A stretch of DNA of 64,000 nucleotides from NCBI GenBank assembly GCA_001931905.2, contig MSJI02000914.1, positions 82,222-146,221 on the forward strand, in the 5' to 3' direction. Position numbers and translations under genes: made by a program. The stretch is from Cladosporium sp. IMV 00045. Lineage: Eukaryota > Ascomycota > Dothideomycetes > Cladosporiales > Cladosporiaceae. Shown here piece by piece: positions 1 through 10,389 of this stretch (its first letter is position 1; each line of letters starts with the position of its first letter). The notes under the pieces were generated by a model. The model had not been told where the DNA came from, did not search any database, and saw nothing but the letters and a program-made list of their open reading frames with translations.

Positions 1-142
1 TGTAGATGGAGAAGAATATGTCGCTACCATACAGAAAAATACATGTCCGAAAAACAAAACCAGATAATAAAATCACAACTCAACTTGGATGTCAACGAAA
101 TAATCCCCCAAAACACCCCAACAATGCAACCCTCCAACATCA

Positions 143-1859
143 CTAATGATTCTCCGGCAACCTCCACTCCCCCAAGCCATCCTGGAAAAGATCCTCGCCC
201 CACTCCTTACACTCCTGATCGATCTTCACCCAGCCATCGCCAGTCATGACATCCACGCGCGCGTCCCTCGCTCCACCGCGCCAGATATCCTCCGGCCAGA
301 ACTCGCGCGTGGTGGAAGAGTTCTCGCCACCGACGGCGACGGGCCTGATGGGCGAGTAGATGTGCGCATCCAGTAGGGTGCGCGCGTGCTTCGTGAACCA
401 ATACGCTTTGGAAAAATCGTCGGAGGCGCCGCCGTTGCCGCGAGGCGTTGGGCGCACGATGGCGGGCGTGACGCCTGTGTAGAGGTTGGTGAAGAGCGGG
501 GTGGATTTCCACGGGTTCCAGCGGGGGAGGGCGGGTTCGACGGAGAAAGTCCAGAAGGGTGGGAGGCTGTTGGAAATGTCGCCGGCGAGGGGTTGTTGGG
601 CGTCGGTCAGGCCGATTTTGTGCTCAGCGCGAGCGGTCTGGAGGGATTTGGGGTCGGAGAAGGTGATGGGGGCGAGGTCGTCGCCGGAGAAAGCGGCGTT
701 GGCGCTGATCTCGCTGTAGTAGTCGAGACCGATACCGAACTCGACGGTGGCGTTGGGGTTGTTCTGGACCGTATTCTTGAAAGTAGCCAGATACTCTTTC
801 GAGAAAGCTGTGTTGTATTTGAAACCAGCCTGTCGGCGAAGGACCTCGCGGTAAGATTGTTGCTTGCCGAAAATGCGCTGCAGAGCGAGCTTCTGCTCCT
901 TATCATCCTTTCCATGAGCATGCTCTGCCGCTGCGGCGAACAGTTTTCGGAGGCCCCCAACAGTGCCCACGATGCTTCCAGTATCCAAGAAGCGCGGCCT
1001 GAAGTGATCAAATCGATTCTCATCATCTCCACCCTCAACATCGGTGTCGTCCCCGTATAGCTTTGGTGGCAAAATCGACTGAGGAGCACCATAGCATGCA
1101 GCATCGTTGGCACTCAGGCCGCTGCATTCCTTTTGTGCACCAATAAGCACTTCTTGCCGAATGTTGTTACGAGCGGCATACTTGCCCCAGTCTTTGCGCA
1201 GACGCTCATTCGCGCGGTTGTTAATGCTGAAGAATCGCTCGACCAAAGTAGAAGCGCGGAGTTGAATCAAGCTCTCGCCCTCCAGAACAATAGCAATATC
1301 GTCGTCGTGAGATGTGTCAAGCTTGGTGAGAAATTGGTTGACTCCCTCCACCATCGAGGGAGCCTTCTCGCGGTTTTTCTCCTTCAAGTGTTCGGGCAAG
1401 TCCCTCGCCCAGTTAATCAGCGTCGGACTGGGATAGCCCAGAATCGCCGCAGAAAGCATAGTCTTGCAAAAACCGACAGAAGTCGATTCGGCAGAAATAA
1501 GCACGTGCATGTTAGAAGGCCGTGTGGCCACACCTCCCTGTATGGAGGATGGCTCTTTGTATGTGATGAGAGGCTGTAAGGATCCATCAGCTCAACTCAG
1601 CCGAAGATCGAGAAAAGAAAGATCCCAAACTCACCGCCAAAATATACAACATCAACAGTCCAAACGCGACCGAAAACCCAATGATGACCCACTGCTGGCT
1701 CTTCCACAGCCCCCTCCAACCAGTCAAGCTCTCGCCACCCGTCGCCGCCTTCTCATGCTGCGGCAGGAAACTCCTCGTCTCATCCTTGTGGTGGCCCAGC
1801 TCCGAGCCAGCGCGCGAGCGCCTGCGCATCGGCATGCTCATGGACTGTAAGATTCCCAT
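143..1859 (-). CDS. Gene A copy 1: PLOD-like glycosyltransferase-fold type II membrane protein, likely degenerate active site
   Basis: Two exons, 1859-1635 and 1573-143, with a 61-base phase-0 intron (donor GTGAGT, acceptor CTTACAG), give 551 aa. Residues 57-75 form one transmembrane segment after a basic, serine-rich cytosolic tail, a type II Golgi-like layout. The luminal part resembles the adjacent gene B: LGYPSPTLIN, RFLDTGSIVGT and IFGKQ match LGYPTPVLIN, RWLNSGTIMGT and IFGRQ. Gene B carries the acidic DGYD motif of PLOD-type glycosyltransferases; here the equivalent segment reads IVLEGESL (about residues 170-177), and the downstream DQ pair is also missing. I infer a membrane-anchored glycosyltransferase paralog that may be inactive or have changed function. 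The ATG was chosen because it opens the exon that supplies the membrane anchor. A near-identical copy lies at 7707-9440. Confidence 0.8.
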
Positions 1860-2772
1860 GCGAGAGAAAGAATACACACAAGCAAGCCCGGGGCGTTTTC
1901 CAGGAACCAGGGAGGTGTGTTGAGGCAGGCAGAAAGGCAAAAAGATCAAATGTCGAACGCAATCAACGCTCACTCCATAGAAAGACCAGGGCCGAGACGT
2001 CTAGGCGTGCGTGCAGGAAGAGCCGCGACTGTTCGGATTGGTGCCAGCAGCGCCTGTGCGGTTCTACAGGCAGAGGCGTTTCCCTTCCTCACGGCAGACA
2101 GACGGTGGTAATCTGCGGCTGTAGGCAGCTCCCTTGATGTCGCTCTCTCAGGGTGCAAGGGCCAAGCAATCCTTCTTGGTAGGCTTTCAGGGCGACGGAG
2201 GCGGGCATGCAACGGGGATCAGGGGGGGTTCCGACGAAAAGAGTAAACGTTCTCTCAAGGCTGACGGTCGGGGGAAAGAGAAATGCACCAAGAAACGCAG
2301 AAGACGCGTATGTACAGAAATGATGTGATTTGAGCGGTATGAGGCTAGAGGGCATGGGCTGAAACGGATGCGTGTTCGGTCCTGGGAAGGCCTGCGCATC
2401 TCTTTGCCTGGAGGCTCTCGCTCCCTGATGCTGGCCCTGCCCTTCTGCTTGACGTTGGGCCAAGCCGGGTCGTGGAGCGTTCGCGTCTCACAGACCAGCC
2501 TTGCCGACGCGGAGTGGCTGAGGCGAGGGACTTCAGCTCTTGGCTGAAGTGCATAACTTGGGAAAGATACTGGTAGAGATACACGCAATGCAGCAGTGGT
2601 GAAATATACGGTCTGCTAGGAATGTACATTTTGTACCCAATACATGTGGCAGAACCAAAGATGAGATGTATCAAATGCCACGTTCATGTAATGACGTGAT
2701 GCTAGATCTACAACCAAAGCCCGAAACAATCGAATAAAGTACCAAATAAATCGCTCAATGTGTAGCAAAAAA
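1860..2772. other. Upstream region of gene A, no gene seen
   Basis: This stretch holds the 5' side of gene A and no convincing coding sequence; its open frames are short and have no recognisable domain. It is well conserved with 9441-10360 in the second copy. Confidence 0.6.
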
Positions 2773-2792
2773 NNNNNNNNNNNNNNNNNNNN
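2773..2792. other. Assembly gap, 20 N
   Basis: Run of 20 N immediately after a poly-A tract. It is the right edge of block A copy 1 and marks a scaffold join, not biological sequence. Confidence 0.99.
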
Positions 2793-5317
2793 CGGTCAAA
2801 AGGTACATTTTGGGCGATGCCCCGAGTGTTGTGTTTCTGTAAAGTAGTCAACTTCATAAAGCTCAATAGCCTTGAAATTAACCACATGCGTGCGTCCACT
2901 GCTATAAGCTCATTGGTGGAATTTGATGCGCTGCTTCGATGATGCAGTATAACTTCTTCCGGTCGAACTTTCGAAGAATTTGGGAAGTAGGGCTGTGGCA
3001 ACGGAACATCTCAGCCAATGCTGCAGTATAACCTTCCTGGGTTTGAAAAAGGCGGGTGCGACAAGGTATACAACGTGCATTATGGCCAAGACCAAGCATT
3101 CGGCGCCTCGCCCGACCCGTCGCCTTGGTACCTAGTAGAAAAGGGCTCGACTCTTCGACAATTCTCGTGAGGCAATGTAGTTTGTATCAGCGCAGCTCAA
3201 TGATGATGCGCTTTCTTCCGCATCGAATTCGATCAGTACCGCATTCGAAAGCCCAAACTCCTGTTCAGATGCCGATCTCAGCTCGCCCCTCAGAATAGAA
3301 AGCGAGAGCCACCCTCCAGACAGAAGGTCATCAGATCTCAGCGCCATCCTAGGCATTTGGCCGATTCGAGAAATCATGTAACATGACGCAGTGCTTTCGC
3401 GCAAATGAAAGGAATCACGGGCCGTCCTTCGCCAGATATCTCCGAACGGTAGGCTTTTGTAGCGCGAAACGATGCGTACTACCACCGTTGCGAGATCGAT
3501 GCAGACCCTGCGGTCAAACTCGACTGCTCAAATTATATTCTGCAGGTGCGTGAAGCTGCAAAGAGCATCACCGTATGACTGCAGCGACAGTCTATGGGTG
3601 TCTGAGCTGCGCAAACGACTCTTCCACGAGGGGGCTTGATCGTTCATGGCGCTGAGTGACGCTCAGTGATTCGTGGTTTAGATCTGATCGCAATTCTCCG
3701 CAAGCAGCTGTCTCGCTCCGCCACAGCGTCGTGGAGCGTGTTCTCTCCTGTCTTGCTCCATCGCTTAAAGCAAAGGAGAAAACATCGACATCCCGATCAA
3801 AGGCTCCGGTCTAAAGTGCCAGCAGTTAGGCGATCAGGCCTTCGAAAATAACGGTCGGAGATGCGGCGGCTGATCATTGGCCGGAGAAGTCGCTACTATA
3901 GATTCATTTTGACACTGTGGGTCCGAGCCGCATTTTCAGCCCTCCAGCAGCTTTGACGTGACCAAATGACCTTTACAGATTGTGGCTAAGTGGGAGGCGA
4001 CGGCCAGTAGTCTACTGAAAACGCTATCCCGGACCGTAGTGCCTAGATTGGGCGTTGCTCGTAAATCGTACCAGGGAATGGCCTTTAGTCGTGTACTTGG
4101 AAGTTCCTTTCGATATGACCAAAAGTCATGAATTCCATTGCTGTGTGCAAACGGTCTGTGTCAAGAAATCTATCGAAGTCGTTGAATGTTCAGTACTTGG
4201 GCCCAGGTACTTGGAACAAGCACGTCTACGGCGTATTGCAGATGTTCGCTTGAACCACGCAATCTCTCCTACGCAGTTGTGTGGCACCGTGGCGGCAGTT
4301 GGCTGTCAAACTGGAACATTGATAAGTGTCTGAATGGGCTCCTGTTTCACCCGACGCCACGTGTCCAAAAACACATTTGCGGCTTTCGTGGCTTTCAGCC
4401 GAATATTGGAGCTCGAAGCTGGTTGTATCTGTCCGAAGTGTGAGCGTTTGTTAGCTTGGGCACAGCCTTGTTTCTCGAGCGCTTGTCGCGAAGACAACTC
4501 GGCTCGTAGTGCTACAGCTGTAATCTTCGAAAGTGCCTCGGCAGGCCAAGATGGAAGAGCAATGCGGAAGACGGCCATTGATGGTCTGCTTGAATGAAGC
4601 ATCAGCATGAAGTGAAGCGAGCGACTACTCTGACAAGAGAGAGGAGAATCCAAGCGCGGTCGGTCGCGGAGCGGCACGGCATGCCGCGTCATTCTGATTG
4701 GAGCTTCCTTCTTCTGCCCTTCGGCATCCTTTTCGTTCAACTGCAATGAAATGCAAACTTGATCACAGAGTCTACAGATGGTTGATATAGCTCACAAGAG
4801 CTTCTCAAACTTTCCTGGCCGGAGTATGGAAGCGCAGAATACACAAGGCACCCCTTGACGCGTTTCTGGTGACATGCCAAATACCTGCTCCCTGACGAAC
4901 AAGTACTACCATTGTCCAGTATGAGTGATCAATGGCCCTTTCAAGCAATCCTCTGTGAAGAGGAGCACTTCAATGCGGAAGTTGAAAAAAGAATCAGACC
5001 ACAGTGCTGTGGTCGAATCGTGTGAATTGTGAATCGCAAAAAGGCCATCACTTGTTGCAAGCTACCATCGCACATCCCGGTATCCCACACAAGCAAATGC
5101 TATGATTTTACGTACCTAGCTGGTGGTAGGTTCCACTAGGCTTCGCCACGATGATACAGCCTTCCGCAGCATACAGGTTACTTTGTCGTTGCTATAATTG
5201 CTCCCCTCTCCGGTTGGGTACATCGTTGGGACTTGGGCCATAAATTGTCTTGTTCTGACCCAGCTCACATTGGGCGGCTGCACCGCGATTGGCCTTCGAA
5301 GCATCCTATCTTCCACC
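2793..5317. other. Gene-poor stretch, nothing recognised
   Basis: About 2.5 kb between the gap and the membrane-protein gene. Open frames (for example 3132-3485 minus and 4306-4746 minus) are short, have no recognisable domain, and have mixed composition. I see no transposon, tRNA or rRNA here. If the scaffold is a haplotype mosaic, this segment should have a homologous partner just left of the window. Confidence 0.5.
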
Positions 5318-7282
5318 ATGGACGTTGGCAGCGTCTTCAAAAATATCCTTGCACACCTGTGGGTGCGTCAGTACAAGCCGGAGGCATCTGAATGCCCTTA
5401 CTCCGAAGTGAATTCGAACACATTAACTTCGTCTCTCGACCAAAAAAGCGTGTCTCTATTGCCAAACACGCCACACCCCTCCGGACCCACCTGGCATCCA
5501 AAGTTCTGGCGACAAGGCCCGATTCTGGGCATCTCTGCGCTCTTTCTTGCGGTCGGATGCGTGTTTGCTGCTCTCATCGTGCTCGTCGTTTCGGATGGGC
5601 AGCCGACCTCGGAATGGGGATCCTCGCCGGTTTCGATGTATCTGTCCGTCTCGGTGACCGCTTGCAACGTCCTCATTCGCTTCGGACTGGCCATTGCCCT
5701 GCCTGTTCTTTGGTGGAGGCATACATTAGAGGGCAGATTGATCAAAGATCTCAATCGCGAATGGGAAGTGGGAAGAAGCCTACTGCAAGCCTTTGGATCT
5801 ATACGATCTGTCAGCCTTGTGACCTTGGCGACGCTTTCCTCAGCGATCCTCGTTCTGGATGGTCCGTTATTGCAAAAGGCGTCATATCCCATCCTTGCTG
5901 TACCGAACGGGACCTTTGAATTTTCCGTGCAGATGGCGTCTCAATTGCCGTCAGATTGGTCAGGCAGTTTCCGAAATGATTATCAAGACTCAGATGCGTG
6001 GGCGCCTTCCGAGGACCTTCAACAAGTCTTGGGGCAATACATGCAGGAATTTCCGATCACCTCTAGGGCCGAAAATTGTCACGGGAGCTGCCTAGGAACA
6101 ATCCTCGCGCCGGGTATTGTCTATGGCGATTGCATGCGGGCAATCCTAGTCGCGAATGCATCAGATTTGCCGAATTGGCCTCAAGTCACCCTGGGGCAAT
6201 ACCTTCTTTTTCAGTCTGAGTATCAGAGCTCTAATCTTGACTATGGGAGCTGGATGGGCCAAGAAGAAGACTATGAAACGTTCGGAGAGCATTTTCCTGA
6301 CTATGAAAGGGAGCTGATGGTCTTGAAGACTGCTGCGACGAACATGACTGACGGCGTTGGTTATGTCAGGGTCACGCGCTGTCTAATTGCCGCTGCAACT
6401 CTCGAGTATAAGGTAATCGTGAGTAGGAACGGAACACTCACCCCACTTTCATTCCACGACCGGAAAGTGTATGCGTATGTGAACAACAGGACTTCCGAGG
6501 TGGTCAGTAACAATTCCGGGACTTGGCTCTATTCTTCGTTCTCTTCGGCAATGATGCAGGCAACAAGCCTCATCGAGTCGTACTACTGGTTCGACCAAAA
6601 TCAAACTTTTCAGAGTGATGACGCAGGATTCCTTGCTGCGGCCAGCGTTACGAATGACACAATCAGGGACTTTTCTTCCGTCGATCCGTTGGAGCAGGTG
6701 ATGGTCACGATGAACAAGCTGCTATTTAGAGGCGGTGCCTTAGCGGCATCCTTACCTGGGGCAAGTCCAGAGTCGCTCGGAATGGACGACAACTGCCTCG
6801 GCGAAAACAAGGAATGTTCGCTATGGCAAACCATCAACGGCACCCGAACCGACGAAGTCAGCGTCTACCACACAGCGTACAAGTTCTGGGGACTCGCAGT
6901 TCTCACACAATTTCTCGCCATCGCCTCGATTGCACCACTCTTTTGGGGCTGGTGGCGCTTTGGACGCGAGGTGTCCTTCTCCCCTTTTGAAATCGCCAAA
7001 GCCTTCGACGCACCATTGCTACGAGCTGCTCAGTCGAACGACAAGGCTGAAGGCATTATAGCGAGTGTTGGGTACATGCCTGTCCGGTATGGTGTCGTGG
7101 ACCACGACAACGGCTGCGCTTGTGTGGGTCACGAACGGATGCCAGTGGATGAGGAGCAAGGACCACACCATGATGAACAATGCCATCAATCTTCGACTGA
7201 AAGTGCAGTCACTGGTCGCCTCGCCTTCACCGATGGCTTGGAAGTCGCGAGTCCGTACCATCGCCAACGTTTTGCGCAGTAG
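5318..7282 (+). CDS. Large multi-pass membrane protein of unknown function (DUF3176-like architecture)
   Basis: Single exon, 654 aa. The start at 5318 is preferred over an upstream in-frame ATG at 5198 because it sits in CCACCATGG and opens a normal cytosolic tail. Hydrophobic segments lie near residues 68-92, 105-130 and 165-185, followed by a long region of about 340 residues rich in potential N-glycosylation sites (NGT, NAS, NMT, NRT, NNS), then a last membrane segment near 530-555 and a short cytosolic tail. The arrangement of an N-terminal membrane cluster, a large extracellular domain and one C-terminal span is common in fungal proteins of the DUF3176 type. I recognise the architecture, not a function. 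Its likely place is the plasma membrane or an endomembrane. It occurs once in the window. Confidence 0.75.
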   Translation: MDVGSVFKNILAHLWVRQYKPEASECPYSEVNSNTLTSSLDQKSVSLLPNTPHPSGPTWHPKFWRQGPILGISALFLAVGCVFAALIVLVVSDGQPTSEWGSSPVSMYLSVSVTACNVLIRFGLAIALPVLWWRHTLEGRLIKDLNREWEVGRSLLQAFGSIRSVSLVTLATLSSAILVLDGPLLQKASYPILAVPNGTFEFSVQMASQLPSDWSGSFRNDYQDSDAWAPSEDLQQVLGQYMQEFPITSRAENCHGSCLGTILAPGIVYGDCMRAILVANASDLPNWPQVTLGQYLLFQSEYQSSNLDYGSWMGQEEDYETFGEHFPDYERELMVLKTAATNMTDGVGYVRVTRCLIAAATLEYKVIVSRNGTLTPLSFHDRKVYAYVNNRTSEVVSNNSGTWLYSSFSSAMMQATSLIESYYWFDQNQTFQSDDAGFLAAASVTNDTIRDFSSVDPLEQVMVTMNKLLFRGGALAASLPGASPESLGMDDNCLGENKECSLWQTINGTRTDEVSVYHTAYKFWGLAVLTQFLAIASIAPLFWGWWRFGREVSFSPFEIAKAFDAPLLRAAQSNDKAEGIIASVGYMPVRYGVVDHDNGCACVGHERMPVDEEQGPHHDEQCHQSSTESAVTGRLAFTDGLEVASPYHRQRFAQ

Positions 7283-7706
7283 CAGAATTCCATTCGATGA
7301 CAAGGTCAAGACAGACAACTTTTGTTCGTTGTTCTGTGATTTGGGATAAGAAGCCCATGCTTCACAGTGCTTGAGAAAGGATTTGCAAATTCATAGGTGC
7401 CGCGATTTTGGGGACCTCTGAGCTCATGTTTTAATCTGTAATGTAGTAAAGTATTTCATGTAGACCCTAGGTCTTCTTTTTCGGCTTAAGAAATGACGGC
7501 CATGAAGGGTCGTGTCAGCCAGCGAAACAGCTGATGTATTCAGCATCGGCATATTTTCCACAAGTGTGTTGAAAAGAATATGGCGCTACCATACACAAAA
7601 ATACATGTCCGAAAAACAAGACCAGGTAATAAAATCACAGCTCAACTTAGATGTCAACGAAATAATCCCCCAAAAACACCCCAACAATGCAAGCACCTCC
7701 AACCAA
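7283..7706. other. Intergenic between convergent genes, no gene seen
   Basis: About 420 bases shared by the 3' ends of the membrane-protein gene and gene A copy 2. The start of the duplicated block falls inside it (near 7563). No feature recognised. Confidence 0.6.
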
Positions 7707-10360
7707 CTAATGATTCTCCGGCAACCTCCACTCCCCCAAACCATCCTGGAAGAGATCCTCTCCCCACTCCTTACACTCCGCATCGATCTTCACCCACCCA
7801 TCGCCAGTCATGACATCCACACGCGCATCCCTCGCTCCACCGCGCCAGATATCCTCCGGCCAGAACTCGCGCGTGGTGGAAGAATTCTCGCCGCCGACGG
7901 CGACGGGCCTGATGGGCGAGTAGATGTGCGCGTCCAGCAGGGTGCGGGCGTGTTTCGTGAACCAGTACGCTTTGGAAAAATCGTCGGAGGCGCCGCCGTT
8001 GCCGCGGGGCGTTGGCCTCACGATGGCGGGCGTGACGCCCGTGTAGAGGTTGGTGAAGAGCGGGGTGGATTTCCAGGGGTTCCAGCGCGGGAGGGCGGGC
8101 TCGACGGAGAAGGTCCAGAATGGTGGGAGGCTGTTGGAGATGTCGCCGGCGATGGGCTGTTGGGCGTCGATCAGGCCGACCTTGTGTTCGGCGCGCGCGT
8201 TTTGGAGGGATTTGGGGTCGGAGAAGGTGATGGGGGCGAGGTCGTCGCCGGAGAAAGCGGCATTGGCGCTAATCTCGCTGTAGTAGTCGAGGCCGATGCC
8301 GAACTCGACGGTGGCGTTGGGGTTGGTCTTCACTGAGTTCTTGATAGTTGCCAGGTGCTCTTTTGAGAAAGCTTTGTTGTATGTGAAGCCAGCCTGTCGG
8401 CGAAGGACCTCGCGGTAAGATTGTTGCTTGCCAAACATGCGTTGGAGAGCGAGCTTCTGCTCCTTGTCATCCTTTCCATGGGCATGCTCTGCCGCTGCAG
8501 CGAACAGTTTTCGGAGGCCTCCAACAGTGCCCACGATGCTTCCAGTATCCAAGAAGCGCGGCCTGAAGTGATCAAATCGATTCTCATCATCTCCGCCCTC
8601 AACATCGGTGTCATCCCCGTATAGCTTTGGTGGCAAAATCGACTGAGGAGCACCATAGCATGCAGCATCATTAGCACTCAAGCCGCTGCATCCCTTTTGT
8701 GCACCAACGAGCACTTCTTGCCGAATGTTGTTACGAGCGGCATACTTGCCCCAGTCTTTGCGCAGACGCTCATTCGCGCGATTGTTAATGCTGAAGAATC
8801 GCTCGACCAAAGTAGAAGCGCGGAGTTGAATCAAGCTCTCGCCCTCCAGAACAATCGCAATATCGTCGTCGTGAGATGTGTCAAGCTTGGTAAGAAATTG
8901 ATTGACCCCTTCCACCATCGAGGGAGCCTTCTCCCGGTTTTTCTCTTTCAAGTGTTCGGGCAAGTCCCTCGCCCAATTAATCAGCGTCGGACTGGGATAG
9001 CCCAAGATCGCCGCAGAAAGCATTGTTTTGCAAAAGCCAACAGAAGTCGATTCGGCAGAAATGAGCACGTGCATGTTAGAAGGCCGTGTCGCCACACCTC
9101 CCTGTATGGAGGATGGCTCTTTGTATGTGATGAGAGGCTGTAAGGATTCATCAGCTCAGCTCCTACCTCGAAATGAAACCGAAGATCGAGAAAAGAAAGA
9201 TCACAGACTCACCGCCAAAATATACAACATCAACAGTCCAAAAGCGACCGAAAACCCAATGATGACCCACTGCTGGCTCTTCCACAGCCCCCTCCAACCA
9301 GTCAAGCTCTCGCCACCCGTCGTCGCCGCCTTCTCATGCTGCGGCAGGAAACTCCTCGTCTCGTCCTTGTGGTGGCCCAGCTCCGAGCCAGCGCGCGAGC
9401 GCCTGCGCATCGGCATGCTCATAGACTGTAAGATTCCCATGCGAGAGAAGAAATACACACACAAGAGCCCGAGGCGTTTTCCAGGGACCGGGGAGGTGTG
9501 TTGAGGCAGGCAAGAAAAGGCAAAGAGAACAAATGTCGAACGCAATCAATGCTCACTCCATAGAAAGACCACGGCCGTGACGTCTAGGCGTGCGTGCAGG
9601 AAGAGCCACGACTTTCGGATTGGTGCCAGCAGCGCCTGTGCGGTTCTACAGGCAAAGACGTTTCCCTTCCTCAGACAGGCAGACGGTGGTAATCTGCGGC
9701 TGTAGGCAGCTCGCTACTGTCGTCGCGCTCTCTCAGGGTGCAAGGGCCAAGCAATCCTTCTTGGTAGGCTTTCAGGGCGCCGAAGGCGGGCATGCAACGG
9801 GGATCAGGGGGGTTTCCGACGAAAAAAGTAAACGTTCTCTCAGGGCTGACGGTCGGGGGTAAAAATGCACCAGAAACGCAGAAGACGCGTATGTACAGAA
9901 ATGATGTGATTTGAGCGGTATGAGGCTAGAAGGGCATGGGCTGAAACGGATGCGTGTTCGGTCCTAGGAAGGCCTGCGCATCTCTTTGCCTGGAGGTTCT
10001 CGCGCCCTGATGCTGGCCCTGCCCTTCTGCTTGACGTTGGGCCAAGCCGGGTCGTGGAGCGTTCGCGTCTCACAGACCAGCCTTGCCGGCGCGGAGTGGC
10101 TGAAGCGAGGGACTTCAGCTCTTGGCTGATATGCATAACTTGGGAAAGATGCTGGTGGAGATACATGCAATGCAGCAATGGTGAGATATACGGTCTGCTA
10201 GGAATGTACATTTTGTACCCAATACATGTGGCAGAACCAAAGATGAGATGTATCAAATGCCACGTTCATGTAATGATGTGATGCTGAATGTACAACCAAA
10301 GCCCAAAATAACAATCGAATAAAGTACCAAAACAAAATCGCTCAATATGTAGCAAAAAAA
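7563..10360. repeat. Duplicated block A, copy 2
   Basis: Collinear with 1-2772 (for example position 14 aligns with 7576). Unlike copy 1 it continues without a break through the poly-A tract at 10354-10360 into gene B copy 1. Confidence 0.95.
7707..9440 (-). CDS. Gene A copy 2: PLOD-like glycosyltransferase-fold type II membrane protein, likely degenerate active site
   Basis: Two exons, 9440-9213 and 9137-7707, with a 75-base phase-0 intron at the same place as in copy 1, give 552 aa. One extra threonine sits before the membrane segment (ATTGG versus ATGG). The luminal part is nearly identical to copy 1; differences include GAQKGCSG for GAQKECSG. The acidic DGYD motif of the neighbouring gene B is likewise replaced by LEGESL, so that loss predates the separation of the two copies. 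Gene B lies upstream on the same strand, with its stop codon at 10390, so A and B form an old tandem paralog pair. Whether the protein still transfers sugar cannot be told from sequence. Confidence 0.8.
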
Positions 10361-10389
10361 TCAAACAAAAAACCATCTTCTCAAGCCAT
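9441..10389. other. Intergenic between gene B and gene A, no gene seen
   Basis: Contains the gene A promoter and the 3' flank of gene B. A poly-A tract near 10354-10360 is where the partner haplotype was broken in assembly. No coding sequence recognised. Confidence 0.6.

Larger units (their letters stand above)
1..2772. repeat. Duplicated block A, copy 1
   Basis: This block aligns collinearly with 7563-10360, including the whole of gene A, its upstream region and the non-coding stretch up to a poly-A tract, with scattered substitutions and small indels. It stops at the poly-A tract directly against a 20-base N run. The partner block continues through the same tract into gene B. The left end of the homology lies at or very near the window edge, so the block may extend further left outside the window. 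Confidence 0.95.

Noticed and set aside
386..1060. Long open frames antisense to gene A (also 7512-8336)
   Set aside because: They are mirror frames of a GC-rich coding strand, glycine- and valine-rich, with no domain; gene A itself has splice sites, conserved motifs and a membrane anchor.
4306..4746. 146-codon open frame in the gene-poor stretch
   Set aside because: No recognisable domain, no good start context and ordinary length for a chance frame at this composition.
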